A DNA stretch of 64,000 nucleotides, from assembly GCA_037951105.1 (NCBI GenBank), contig JBAMJV010003314.1, forward strand, positions 118,389-182,388, given 5' to 3'. Positions 25,401-40,100 of this stretch are shown piece after piece. The notes beneath the pieces are model-generated. The model was not told the origin of the DNA. It saw only the letters and a program-made list of their open reading frames with translations, and made no database searches. The position numbers and the translations under genes were made by a program. The DNA is from Echinarachnius parma (Eukaryota > Echinodermata > Echinoidea > Clypeasteroida > Echinarachniidae). Numbering within the stretch: position 1 is the first letter of the stretch; every line of letters begins with the position of its first letter.

Positions 25401-26686
25401 ATTGGCCATTCTCCATATTTCGTTAAAAAAAAAAAAATTATTCGTGGTTCTTGGTTCTTGGTAGGTTAACCACACCCCCCCCCCCCCCCCCTCCCCCCAA
25501 TACTCTTCGGTTTTAACTGAAGGTGGGTCTGAGATAGTGGTTAGCATCTGAGGAAAATTCTTAATAAGCAAGCGCAGTCTGGAATGTATGAAGTCTCGCC
25601 GCAGACCCCCATGCAACAGGACCGATAATCAAAAGTTGTCAAGGATCGTGTTGTAACGCACCCAACGCATTTCCCACCCCCACCCCCCCCCCCCCCCCTG
25701 CATGGCTACAGGCCTGCTTGATATAGGTTAATCCTCTTGAATCCTTTATAGGAGTTTTAAAAAGATGAGAATGGTAAGCCCCCAAGGACAGAAGGGTCGA
25801 ATCTTAGCAAGCGCATTCTGGAATGTATGAAGTCTCAACGAAGACCGCCATGCAACAAGACCGATCACCGAAAGTTGTCAAGGATCCTGATACCCCTCGC
25901 CTGGTCTCTCCGCCTCTCTGGCCGATAACCCCGGAAAGACCGATCATCTCCATGCACGATTAGAAAATAATCGACACCTTTGTGAGCTCACTCAAGCATG
26001 AACGATCATTCAACAATTTAAACTTGAAAACTTAATACTTTTTTATTTAAAAAAATCATTACATAACAGGTTGTTTGTTCTTTTATACATGCAGACTTAA
26101 AAAAAAAACAAGTATAATATGGATCTGAAATTGTTAGTGTTGGTATCCTGTTTCACTCGTTTAGAATAGCGCATTTGTAATTGAAAATTCAACGACGAAA
26201 AACTATAACTGTGAAATGGTTCGTGCCATGTAAGTGCATTAGCTTTCAATTCCATGCAATCTTCACTCTGGTTTCTCTGCATCGCGCATAAATCTTTCGC
26301 CTTTTACTAAAGATTTCCGTGCAGAGGAGCACAATGATGAGTATATAGCTATTTTTCTCTGGTCGGCCCTTGAGGCCTGACCACGCATCCACCAATGAAA
26401 AGAAAGACACACACACACACACACATACTATAGGGGTACATAGGATGATGTCATCATGCGCCCTACACCCGCACCGACCACCACCACCACCACCACCCCT
26501 CCACCACTCATTTACATAAAATATTGGCCATTCTCCATATTTCGTTTAAAAAAAAATAATTATTCGTGGTTCTTGGTTCTTGGTAGGTTAACCACCCCCC
26601 CCCCCCCCCCCCCCCCCAATACTCTTCGGTTTTAACTGAAGGTGGGTCTGAGATAGTGGTTAGCATCTGAGGAAAATTCTTAATAA

Positions 26687-28002
26687 TACCCCCGTCAGAT
26701 TATGCTACGCTCTCGCGCCGACCTCGCGCCGCTCCTAATCCCCATTCATAAAATTGGAAGCGTGGGGAGGACGTGGGGAGAGCGTGTTGAGGTCGTGTGG
26801 AGAGCGGCGTTCATTGTTCGCTATTGTTTAGATCGTACACTTTTCTCGGCCGCTCTGGCGCCGCTCCCGCGGCGACCAAGTTAAATTAGCAAATTGGCAA
26901 CGCAGTGGGCAATGAATGGAAGATTAATCTCACATGCGTCAATAGATATCCTTCCATGAATAGCTCGATGAACAAAAGAGCAGGACGTAGCTAGCTCGGC
27001 GTTCGCTTTGGACATGTTCAAAAACGAACTTGGGGCTTCGGCGCTCTACTCTTTGTTCAGGGGCTATTGTATGTCCATGCATGGGAGGATATCTTTTCAC
27101 ACAAGTGTCATAATCTTCTCATTCATTCCCAAGTTGAACAAAAGACATTCTTGCAGATCTATTCCAGCACTTCTGCTAGTGGACGCTATAGATTGCGAAG
27201 TTTGACACGTTTCAACTATAGGTAAAATGATATCACAATTTAAAATGGCATGTCCGGCAAAAATAATGTACATTTGGGGGAAACTCAATTTCTGGCTAAA
27301 ACGTGGCATGGCGGCATACCAATTATATGAGGCTCCAATGAATGGGGACATACGCACACCCTACGTATGCATTATGTACACATATTTCCGCAAATATATG
27401 ATTGTTTTGTCCAAAATCTCGGCGACACGTTCCCAACGTCCCCCCCCCCCCCCCAAAAAAAAAAAAAAAAAAAAAAAAAACGGTCGCAAAACAACGATGT
27501 TCATACACTGTTTAGAAAACTAACATTATTAATATCTCCGACCCAACCATCTCGGTCCTCGACACCCGCCAACACAACCAGTTGTCTCGGTCTCAATTTG
27601 GTGTGGGGAATAGCGTGCATTCCCTCCACCCCACCTCTTAAAACAGATCTACGCCAAGAGCATGCGTAGTGAAACGCACTGAGGGTGTTCAACTACATTC
27701 GTACATGGTATTGGATCGCACAGAGCGTGTGGAGGTCGTGTGGAGAGCGTAGAGCAAATGACCTCGTCTCATTGTTATGAGCTATTGTTAAAGATACACC
27801 GAGCGTGCACATTGAATAGCTCGGAAAGCGTGGCCAAAGCGTACGCAGAGCGTGTTCAGGTCGTGGCAAGAGCGGGAATGAGCTACCATTGTGTCACTAA
27901 TCGCTCGATTTGTCGGCGTTTCCCCTGCGCTTTGAAAAAAATGTGGGTTTTTTTATAAGTACGAGAACGCAGACAGAGCGTGGCTATAGTGTGACGGCAC
28001 AG
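26687..28002. mobile_element. ~1.3 kb non-autonomous TIR transposon inside monomer 13
   Basis: The ends are imperfect inverted repeats: CCGTCAGATTATGCTACGC at the left and, reversed, CCGTCACACTATAGCCACGC at the right. Subterminal motifs with GAGCGTG..GAGGTCGTG..GAGCG occur directly at about 26778 and 27722, and in inverted form next to the left end. Such repeats often serve as transposase sites. It has no convincing ORF, and a C14-A26 run lies at 27440-27480. The target duplication is not clear and the superfamily is unknown. Confidence 0.65.
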
Positions 28003-31000
28003 TTAGCAAGCGCAGTCTGGAATATATGAAGTCTCGCCGCAGACCCCCATGCAACAGGACCGATAATCAAAAGTTGTCAAGGATCGTGTTGTAACGCACC
28101 CAACGCATTTCCCCCCCCCCCCCCACCCCCCCCCCCCCCCCCCCCTGCATGGCTACAGCCTACAGGCCTGCTTGATATATGTTAATCCTCTTGAATCCTT
28201 TATAGGAGTTTTAAAAAGATGAGAATGGTAAGCCCCCAAGGACAGAAGGGTCGAATCTTAGCAAGCGCATTCTGGAATGTATGAAGTCTCAACGAAGACC
28301 GCCATGCAACAAGACCGATCACCGAAAGTTGTCAAGGATCCTGATACCCCTCGCCTGGTCTCTCCGCCTCTCTGGCCGATAACCCCGGAAAGACCGATCA
28401 TCTCCATGCACGATTAGAAAATAATCGACACCTTTGTGAGCTCACTCAAGCATGAACGATCATTCAACAGGAACATGAATATGCATGAGTCTATCAATTT
28501 AAACTTGAAAACTTAATACTTTTTTATTAAAAAAAATCAATACATAACAGGTTGTTTGTTCTTTTATACATGCAGACTTAAAAAAAACAAGTATAATATG
28601 GATCTGAAATTGTTAGTGTTGGTATCCTGTTTCACTCGTTTAGAATAGCGCATTTGTAATTGAAAATTCAACGACGAAAAACTATAACTGTGAAATGGTT
28701 CGTGACATGGAAGTGCATTAGCTTTCAATTCCATTCAATCTTCACTCTGGTTTCTCTGCATCGCGCATAAATCTTTCGCCTTTTACTAAAGATTTCCGTG
28801 CAGAGGAGCACAATGATGAGTATATAGCTATTTTTCTCTGGTCGGCCCTTGAGGACTGACCACGCACGCATCCACCAATGAAAAGAAAGACACACACACA
28901 CACATACTATAGGGGTACATATGATGATGTCATCATGCGCCCTACACCCGCACCGACCACCACCACCACCACCACCATCACCCCTCCACCACTCATTTAC
29001 ATAAAATATTGGCCATTCTCCATATTTCGTTAAAAAAAAGAATTATTCGTGGTTCTTGGTTCTTGATAGGTTAATCACCCCCCCCCCCCCCCCAATACTC
29101 TTCAGTTTTAACTGAAGGTGAGTCTGAGATAGTGGTTAGCATCTGAGGAAAATACTTAATTAGCAAGCGCAGTCTGGAATGTATGAAGTCTCGCCGCAGA
29201 CCCCCATGCAACAGGACCGATAATCAAAAGTTGTCAAGGATCGTGTTGTAACGCACCCAACGCATTCCCCCCCCCCCCCCCCCCTGCATGGCTACAGGCC
29301 TGCTTGGTATAGGTTAATCCTCTTGAATCCTTTATAGGAGTTTTAAAAAGAGGAGAATGGTTTAAGATCGAGGAGAATGGTTAGCCTCCAAGGACAGAAG
29401 GGTCGAATCTTAGGAAGCGCATTCTAGAATGTATGAAGTCTCATCGAAGACCGCCATGCAACAAGACCGATCACCGAAAGTTGTCAACGATCTTGATACC
29501 CCTCGCCTGGTCTTTCCGCCTCTCTGGCCGATAACCCCGGAAAGACCGATCATCTCCATGCACGATTAGAAAATAATCGACACCTTTGTGAGCTCACTCA
29601 AGCATGAACGGTCATTCAACAGGAACATGAATATGCATGAGTCTATCAATTTAAACTTGAAAACTTAATACTTTTTTATTTAAAAAAATCATTACATAAC
29701 AGGTTGTTTGTTCTTTTATACATGCAGACTTAAAAAAAAACAAGTATAATATGGATCTGAAATTGTTAGTGTTGGTATCCTGTTTCACTCGTTTAGAATA
29801 GCGCATTTGTAATTGAAAATTCAACGACGAAAAACTATAACTGTGAAATAGTTCGTGCCATGTAAGTGCATTAGCTTTCAATTCCATGCAATCTTCACTC
29901 TGGTTTCTCTGCATCGCGCATAAATCTTTCGCCTTTTACTAAAGATTTCCGTGCATAGGAGCACAATGATGAGTATATAGCTATTTTTCTCTGGTCGGCC
30001 CTTGAGGCCTGACCACGCATCCACCAATGAAAAGAAAGACACACGAACACACACATACTATAGGGGTACATAGGATGATGTCATCATGCGCCCTACACCC
30101 GCACCGACCACCACCACCACCACCACCCCTCCACCACTCATTTACATACAATATTGGCCATTCTCCATATTTCGTTTAAAAAAAAATAATTATTCGTGGT
30201 TCTTGGTTCTTGGTAGGTTAACCACACCCCCCCCCCCCCCCCCCCCCAATACTCTTCGGTTTTAACTGAAGGTGGGTCTGAGATAGTGGTTAGCATCTGA
30301 GGAAAATTCTTAATAAGCAAGCGCAGTCTGGAATGTATGAAGTCTCGCCGCAGACCCCCATGCAACAGGACCGATAATCAAAAGTTGTCAAGGATCGTGT
30401 TGTAACGCACCCAACGCATTTCCCCCCCCCCCCACCCCCCCCCCCCCCCTGCATGGCTACAGGCCTGCTTGATATAGGTTAATCCTCTTGAATCCTTTAT
30501 AGGAGTTTTAAAAAGATGAGAATGGTAAGCCCCCAAGGACAGAAGGGTCGAATCTTAGCAAGCGCATTCTGGAATGTATGAAGTCTCAACGAAGACCGCC
30601 ATGCAACAAGACCGATCACCGAAAGTTGTCAAGGATCCTGATACCCCTCGCCTGGTCTCTCCGCCTCTCTGGCCGATAACCCCGGAAAGACCGATCATCT
30701 CCATGCACGATTAGAAAATAATCGACACCTTTGTGAGCTCACTCAAGCATGAACGATCATTCAACAGGAACATGAATATGCATGAGTCTATCAATTTAAA
30801 CTTGAAAACTTAATACTTTTTTATTTAAAAAAATCATTACATAACAGGTTGTTTGTTCTTTTATACATGCAGACTTTAAAAAAACAAGTATAATATGGAT
30901 CTGAAATTGTTAGTGTTGGTATCCTGTTTCACTCGTTTAGAATAGCGCATTTGTAATTGAAAATTCAACGACGAAAAACTATAACTGTGAAATGGTTCGT

Positions 31001-32909
31001 GACATGGAAGTGCATTAGCTTTCAATTCCATTCAATCTTCACTCTGGTTTCTCTGCATCGCGCATAAATCTTTCGCCTTTTACTAAAGATTTCCGTGCAG
31101 AGGAGCACAATGATGAGTACAGTCAAACCTGTCTTAGCGGCCACCTGTCTATAGCAGCCAACCTGTCTATAGTGGCCATCAAAAGTTATCCCCTGCAATG
31201 AAAAACAGTACTATTGAACCTGTCTATAGTGGCCACCTGTCTACAATGGCCACTATTCTTGACTCCCTTGGGTTGCCACTATACACAGGTTTGACTGTAT
31301 ATAGCTATTTTTCTCTGGTCGGCCCTTGAGGCCTGACCACGCATCCACCAATGAAAAGAAAGACACACACACACACATACTATAGGGGTACATATGATGA
31401 TGTCATCATGCGCCCTACACCCGCACCGACCACCACCACCACCACCACCATCACCCCTCCACCACTCATTTACATAAAATATTGGCCATTCTCCATATTT
31501 CGTTAAAAAAAAGAATTATTCGTGGTTCTTGGTTCTTGGTAGGTTAATCACCCCCCCCCCCCCCCCCCCAATACTCTTCAGTTTTAACTGAAGGTGAATC
31601 TGAGATAGTGGTTAGCATCTGAGGAAAATACTTAATTAGCAAGCGCAGTCTGGAATGTATGAAGTCTCGCCGCAGACCCCCATGCAACAGGACCGATAAT
31701 CAAAAGTTGTCAAGGATCGTGTTGTAACGCACCCAACGCATTTCCCCCCCCCCCCACCCCCCCCCCCCCCCCCTGCATGGCTACAGGCATGCTTGGTATA
31801 GGTTAATCCTCTTGAATCCTTTATAGGAGTTTTAAAAAGAGGAGAATGGTTTAAGATCGAGGAGAATGGTTAGCCTCCAAGGACAGAAGGGTCGAATCTT
31901 AGGAAGCGCATTCTAGAATGTATGAAGTCTCATCGAAGACCGCCATGCAACAAGACCGATCACCGAAAGTTGTCAACGATCTTGATACCCCTCGCCTGGT
32001 CTTTCCGCCTCTCTGGCCGATAACCCCGGAAAGACCGATCATCTCCATGCACGATTAGAAAATAATCGACACCTTTGTGAGCTCACTCAAGCATGAACGG
32101 TCATTCAACAGGAACATGAATATGCATGAGTCTATCAATTTAAACTTGAAAACTTAATACTTTTTTATTTAAAAAAATCATTACATAACAGGTTGTTTGT
32201 TCTTTTATACATGCAGACTTAAAAAAAAACAAGTATAATATGGATCTGAAATTGTTAGTGTTGGTATCCTGTTTCACTCGTTTAGAATAGCGCATTTGTA
32301 ATTGAAAATTCAACGACGAAAAACTATAACTGTGAAATAGTTCGTGCCATGTAAGTGCATTAGCTTTCAATTCCATGCAATCTTCACTCTGGTTTCTCTG
32401 CATCGCGCATAAATCTTTCGCCTTTTACTAAAGATTTCCGTGCAGAGGAGCACAAAGATGAGTATATAGCTATTTTTCTCTGGTCGGCCCTTGAGGCCTG
32501 ACCACGCATCCACCAATGAAAAGAAAGACACACACACACACACACATACTATAGGGGTACATAGGATGATGTCATCATGCGCCCTACACCCGCACCGACC
32601 ACCACCACCACCACCACCACCCCTCCACCACTCATTTACATAAAATATTGGCCATTCTCCATATTTCGTTTAAAAAAAATAATTATTCGTGGTTCTTGGT
32701 TCTTGGTAGGTTAACCACCCCCCCCCCCCCCCCCCCAATACTCTTCGGTTTTAACTGAAGGTGGGTCTGAGATAGTGGTTAGCATCTGAGGAAAATTCTT
32801 AATAAGCAAGCGCAGTCTGGAATGTATGAAGTCTCGCCGCAGACCCCCATGCAACAGGACCGATAATCAAAAGTTGTCAAGGATCGTGTTATAACGCACC
32901 CAACGCATT

Positions 32910-32941
<32 letters not shown>

Positions 32942-34797
32942 TGCATGGCTACAGGCCTGCTTGATATAGGTTAATCCTCTTGAATCCTTTATAGGAGTTT
33001 TAAAAAGATGAGAATGGTAAGCCCCCAAGGACAGAAGGGTCGAATCTTAGCAAGCGCATTCTGGAATGTATGAAGTCTCAACGAAGACCGCCATGCAACA
33101 AGACCGATCACCGAAAGTTGTCAAGGATCCTGATACCCCTCGCCTGGTCTCTCCGCCTCTCTGGCCGATAACCCCGGAAAGACCGATCATCTCCATGCAC
33201 GATTAGAAAATAATCGAAACCTTTGTGAGCTCACTCAAGCATGAACGATCATTCAACAGGAACATGAATATGCATGAGTCTATCAATTTAAACTTGAAAA
33301 CTTAATACTTTTTTATTTAAAAAAATCATTACATAACAGGTTGTTTGTTCTTTTATACATGCAGACTTAAAAAAAAAACAAGTATAATATGGATCTGAAA
33401 TTGTTAGTGTTGGTATCCTGTTTCACTCGTTTAGAATAGCGCATTTGTAATTGAAAATTCAACGACGAAAAACTATAACTGTGAAATGGTTCGTGCCATG
33501 TAAGTGCATTAGCTTTCAATTCCATGCAATCTTCACTCTGGTTTCTCTGCATCGCGCATAAATCTTTCGCCTTTTACTAAAGATTTCCGTGCAGAGGAGC
33601 ACAATGATGAGTATATAGCTATTTTTCTCTGGTCGGCCCTTGAGGCCTGACCACGCATCCACCAATGAAAAGAAAGACACACACACACACACATACTATA
33701 GGGGTACATAGGATGATGTCATCATGCGCCCTACACCCGCACCGACCACCACCACCACCACCACCCCTCCACCACTCATTTACATAAAATATTGGCCATT
33801 CTCCATATTTCGTTTTAAAAAAAATAATTATTCGTGGTTCTTGGTTCTTGGTAGGTTAACCACCCCCCCCCCCCCCCCAATACTCTTCGGTTTTAACTGA
33901 AGGGGGGTCTGAGATAGTGGTTAGCATCTGAGGAAAATTCTTAATAAGCAAGCGCAGTCTGGAATGTATGAAGTCCTCGCCGCAGACCCCCATGCAACAG
34001 GACCGATAATCAAAAGTTGTCAAGGATCGTGTTGTAACGCACCCAACGCATTCCCCCCCCCCCCCTGCATGGCTACATGCCTGCTTGATATAGGTTAATC
34101 CTCTTGAATCCTTTATAGGAGTTTTAAAAAGATGAGAATGGTAAGCCCCAAGGACAGAAGGGTCGAATCTTAGGAAGCGCATTCTAGAATGTATGAAGTC
34201 TCATCGAAGACCGCCATGCAACAAGACCGATCACCGAAAGTTGTCAACGATCTTGATACCCCTCGCCTGGTCTTTCCGCCTCTCTGGCCGATAACCCCGG
34301 AAAGACCGATCATCTCCATGCACGATTAGAAAATAATCGACACCTTTGTGAGCTCACTCAAGCATGAACGGTCATTCAACAGGAACATGAATATGCATGA
34401 GTCTATCAATTTAAACTTGAAAAATTAATACTTTTTTATTTAAAAAAATCATTACATAACAGGTTGTTTGTTCTTTTATACATGCAGACTTAACAAAAAA
34501 CAAGTATAATATGGATCTGAAATTGTTAGTGTTGGTATCCCGTTTCACTCGTTTAGAATAGCGCATTTGTAATTGAAAATTCAACGACGAAAAACTATAA
34601 CTGTGAAATGGTTCGTGCCATGGAAGTGCATTAGCTTTCAATTCCATTCAATCTTCACTCTGGTTTCTCTGCATCGCGCATAAATCTTTCGCCTTTTACT
34701 AAAGATTTCCGTGCAGAGGAGCACAATGATGAGTATATAGCTATTTTTCTCTGGTCGGCCCTTGAGGCCTGACCACGCATCCACCAATGAAAAGAAA

Positions 34798-34832
<35 letters not shown>

Positions 34833-37155
34833 TATAGGGGTACATAGGATGATGTCATCATGCGCCCTACACCCGCACCGACCACCACCACCACCACCAC
34901 CCCTCCACCACTCATTTACATAAAATATTGGCCATTCTCCATATTTCGTTTAAAAAAAAAGAATTATTCGTGGTTCTTGGTTCTTGGTAGGTTAACCACC
35001 CCCCCCCCCCCCCCCCCCCCCAATACTCTTCGGTTTTAACTGAAGGTGGATCTGAGATAGTGGTTAGCATCTGAGGAAAATTCTTAATAAGCAAGCCCAG
35101 TCTGGAATGTATGAAGTCTCGCCGCAGACCCCCATGCAACAGGACCGATAATCAAAAGTTGTCAAGGATCGTGTTGTAACGCACCCAACGCATTTCCCCC
35201 CCCCCCCCCCACCCCCCCCCCCCCCCCCCTGCATGGCTACAGGCCTGCTTGGTATAGGTTAATTCTCTTGAATCCTTTATAGGAGTTTTAAAAAGAGGAG
35301 AATGGTTTAAGATCGAGGAGAATGGTTAGCCTCCAAGGACAGAAGGGTCGAATCTTAGGAAGCGCATTCTAGAATGTATGAAGTCTCATCGAAGACCGCC
35401 ATGCAACAAGACCGATCACCGAAAGTTGTCAACGATCTTGATACCCCTCGCCTGGTCTTTCCGCCTCTCTGGCCGATAACCCCGGAAAGACCGATCATCT
35501 CCATGCACGATTAGAAAATAATCGACACCTTTGTGAGCTCACTCAAGCACGAACGATCATTCAACAGGAACATGAATATGCATGAGTCTATCAATTTAAA
35601 CTTGAAAACTTAATACTTTTTTATTTAAAAAAATCATTACATAACAGGTTCTTTGTTCTTTTATACATGCAGACTTTAAAAAAAACAAGTATAATATGGA
35701 TCTGAAATTGTTAGTGTTGGTATCCTGTTTCACTCGTTTAGAATAGCGCATTTGTAATTGAAAATTCAACGACGAAAAACTATAACTGTGAAATGGTTCG
35801 TGACATGGAAGTGCATTAGCTTTCAATTCCATTCAATCTTCACTCTGGTTTCTCTGCATCGCGCATAAATCTTTCGCCTTTTACTAAAGATTTCCGTGCA
35901 GAGGAGCACAATGATGAGTATATAGCTATTTTTCTCTGGTCGGCCCTTGAGGCCTAACCACGCATCCACCAATGAAAAGAAAGACACACACACACACATA
36001 CTATAGGGGTACATATGATGATGTCATCATGCGCCCTACACCCGCACCGACCACCACCACCACCACCACCACCATCACCCCTCCACCACTCATTTACATA
36101 AAATATTGGCCATTCTCCATATTTCGTTAAAAAAAAGAATTATTCGTGGTTCTTGGTTCTTGGTAGGTTAATCACACCCCCCCCCCCCCCCCCCCCCCCC
36201 CCAATACTCTTCAGTTTTAACTGAAGGTGAGTCTGAGATAGTGGTTAGCATCTGAGGAAAATACTTAATTAGCAAGCGCAGTCTGGAATGTATGAAGTCT
36301 CGCCGCAGACCCCCATGCAACAGGACCGATAATCAAAAGTTGTCAAGGATCGTGTTGTAACGAACCCAACGCATTTCCCCCCACCCCCCCCCCCCCCCCC
36401 CTGCATGGCTACAGGCCTGCTTGGTATAGGTTAATCCTCTTGAATCCTTTATAGGAGTTTTAAAAAGAGGAGAATGGTTTAAGATCGAGGAGAATGGTTA
36501 GCCTCCAAGGACAGAAGGGTCGAATCTTAGGAAGCGCATTCTAGAATGTATGAAGTCTCATCGAAGACCGCCATGCAACAAGACCGATCACCGAAAGTTG
36601 TCAACGATCTTGATACCCCTCGCCTGGTCTTTCCGCCTCTCTGGCCGATAACCCCGGAAAGACCGATCATCTCCATGCACGATTAGAAAATAATCGACAC
36701 CTTTGTGAGCTCACTCAAGCATGAACGGTCATTCAACAGGAACATGAATATGCATGAGTCTATCAATTTAAACTTGAAAACTTAATACTTTTTTATTTTA
36801 AAAATTCATTACATAACAGGTTGTTTGTTCTTTTATACATGCAGACTTTAAAAAAAACAAGTATAATATGGATCTGAAATTGTTAGTGTTGGTATCCTGT
36901 TTCACTCGTTTAGAATAGCGCATTTGTAATTGAAAATTCAACGACGAAAAACTATAACTGTGAAATGGTTCGTGCCATGGAAGTGCATTAGTTTTCAATT
37001 CCATTCAACCTTCACTCTGGTTTCTCTGCATCGCGCATAAATCTTTCGCCTTTTACTAAAGATTTCCGTGCAGAGGAGCACAATGATGAGTATATAGCTA
37101 TTTTTCTCTGGTCGGCCCTTGAGGCCTGACCACGCATCCACCAATGAAAAGAAAG

Positions 37156-37187
<32 letters not shown>

Positions 37188-40100
37188 TATAGGGGTACAT
37201 AGGATGATGTCATCATGCGCCCTACACCCGCACCGACCACCACCACCACCACCCCTCCACCACTCATTTACATAAAATATTGGCCATTCTCCATATTTCG
37301 TTTAAAAAAAAAGAATTATTCGTGGTTCTTGGTTCTTGGTAGGTTAATCACACCCCCCCCCCCCCCCCCCCCCCCCCCCAATACTCTTCAGTTTTAACTG
37401 AAGGTGAGTCTGAGATAGTGGTTAGCATCTGAGGAAAATACTTAATTAGCAAGCGCAGTCTGGAATGTATGAAGTCTCGCCGCAGACCCCCATGCAACAG
37501 GACCGATAATCAAAAGTTGTCAAGGATCGTGTTGTAACGAACCCAACGCATTCCCCCCCCCCCCCCCCCCACCCCCCCCCCCCCCCTGCATGGCTACAGG
37601 CCTGCTTGGTATAGGTTAATCCTCTTGAATCCTTTATAGGAGTTTTAAAAAGAGGAGAATGGTTTAAGATCGAGGAGAATGGTTAGCCTCCAAGGACAGA
37701 AGGGTCGAATCTTAGGAAGCGCATTCTAGAATGTATGAAGTCTCATCGAAGACCGCCATGCAACAAGACCGATCACCGAAAGTTGTCAACGATCTTGATA
37801 CCCCTCGCCTGGTCTTTCCGCCTCTCTGGCCGATAACCCCGGAAAGACCGATCATCTCCATGCACGATTAGAAAATAATCGACACCTTTGTGAGCTCACT
37901 CAAGCATGAACGGTCATTCAACAGGAACATGAATATGCATGAGTCTATCAATTTAAACTTGAAAACTTAATACTTTTTTATTTAAAAAAATCATTACATA
38001 ACAGGTTGTTTGTTCTTTTATACATGCAGACTTAAAAAAAAACAAGTATAATATGGATCTGAAATTGTTAGTGTTGGTATCCTGTTTCACTCGTTTAGAA
38101 TAGCGCATTTGTAATTGAAAATTCAACGACGAAAAACTATAACTGTGAAATGGTTCGTGCCATGGAAGTGCATTAGTTTTCAATTCCATTCAATCTTCAC
38201 TCTGGTTTCTCTGCATCGCGCATAAATCTTTCGCCTTTTACTAAAGATTTCCGTGCAGAGGAGCACAATGATGAGTATATAGCTATTTTTCTCTGGTCGG
38301 CCCTTGAGGCCTGACCACGCATCCACCAATGAAAAGAAAGACACACACACACACACATACTATAGGGGTACATAGGATGATGTCATCATGCGCCCTACAC
38401 CCGCACCGACCACCACCACCACCACCACCCCTCCACCACTCATTTACATAAAATATTGGCCATTCTCCATATTTCGTTTAAAAAAAAATAATTATTCGTG
38501 GTTCTTGGTTCTTGGTAGGTTAACCACCCCCCCCCCCCCCCCAATACTCTTCGGTTTTAACTGAAGGGGGGTCTGAGATAGTGGTTAGCATCTGAGGAAA
38601 ATTCTTAATAAGCAAGCGCAGTCTGGAATGTATGAAGTCTCGCCGCAGACCCCCATGCAACAGGACCGATAATCAAAAGTTGTCAAGGATCGTGTTGTAA
38701 CGCACCCAACGCATTTCCCACCCCCACCCCCCCCCCCCCCCCCTGCATGGCTACAGGCCTGCTTGATATAGGTTAATCCTCTTGAATCCTTATAGGAGTT
38801 TTAAAAAGATGAGAATGGTAAGCCCCCAAGGACAGAAGGGTCGAATCTTAGCAAGCGCATTCTGGAATGTATGAAGTCTCAACGAAGACCGCCATGCAAC
38901 AAGACCGATCACCGAAAGTTGTCAAGGATCCTGATACCCTTCGCCTGGTCTCTCCGCCTCTCTGGCCGATAACCCCGGAAAGACCGATCATCTCCATGCA
39001 CGATTAGAAAATAATCGACACCTTTGTGAGCTCACTCAAGCATGAACGATCATTCAACAGGAACATGAATATGCATGAGTCTATCAATTTAAACTTGAAA
39101 ACTTAATACTTTTTTATTTAAAAAAATCATTACATAACAGGTTGTTTGTTCTTTTATACATGCAGACTTAAAAAAAACAAGTATAATATGGATCTGAAAT
39201 TGTTAGTGTTGGTATCCTGTTTCACTCGTTTAGAATAGCGCATTTGTAATTGAAAATTCAACGACGAAAAACTATAACTGTGAAATGGTTCGTGACATGG
39301 AAGTGCATTAGCTTTCAATTCCATTCAATCTTCACTCTGGTTTCTCTGCATCGCGCATAAATCTTTCGCCTTTTACTAAAGATTTCCGTGCAGAGGAGCA
39401 CAATGATGAGTATATAGCTATTTTTCTCTGGTCGGCCCTTGAGGCCTGACCACGCATCCACCAATGAAAAGAAAGACACACACACACACATACTATAGGG
39501 GTACATATGATGATGTCATCATGCGCCCTACACCCGCACCGACCACCACCACCACCACCACCATCACCCCTCCACCACTCATTTACATAAAATATTGGCC
39601 ATTCTCCATATTTCGTTAAAAAAAAGAATTATTCGTGGTTCTTGGTTCTTGGTAGGTTAATCACACCCCCCCCCCCCCCCCCCCCCCCAATACTCTTCAG
39701 TTTTAACTGAAGGTGAGTCTGAGATAGTGGTTAGCATCTGAGGAAAATACTTAATTAGCAAGCGCAGTCTGGAATGTATGAAGTCTCGCCGCAGACCCCC
39801 ATGCAACAGGACCGATAATCAAAAGTTGTCAAGGATCGTGTTGTAACGAACCCAACGCATTTCCCCCCCCCAACCCCCCCCCCCCCCCCCCCCCCTGCAT
39901 GGCTACAGGCCTGCTTGGTATAGGTTAATCCTCTTGAATCCTTTATAGGAGTTTTAAAAGAGGAGAATGGTTTAAGATCGAGGAGAATGGTTAGCCTCCA
40001 AGGACAGAAGGGTCGAATCTTAGGAAGCGCATTCTAGAATGTATGAAGTCTCATCGAAGACCGCCATGCAACAAGACCGATCACCGAAAGTTGTCAACGA

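Larger units (their letters stand above)
11601..26686 (+). repeat. Satellite array, block 1: 13 monomers of ~1.15 kb
   Basis: Using TTAATCCTCTTGAATCC as anchor, monomers start at 11601, 12740, 13897, 15227, 16390, 17518, 18679, 20000, 21162, 22290, 23439, 24560 and 25728. Spacing is 1.12-1.17 kb, or 1.32-1.33 kb where a MITE is inserted. Each has, in order, a GAGAATGG block, CCGATCACCGAAAGTTGTC, a (CA)n run, GATGATGTCATCATGCG, a (CCA)n run, a first C-tract, AAAGTTGTCAAGGATCG and a second C-tract. Two subtypes exist: S (GATGAGAATGGTAAGCCCCC) and L (a longer form with GAGGAGAATGG twice). The last monomer is cut by a transposon. No coding function is visible. Confidence 0.95.
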
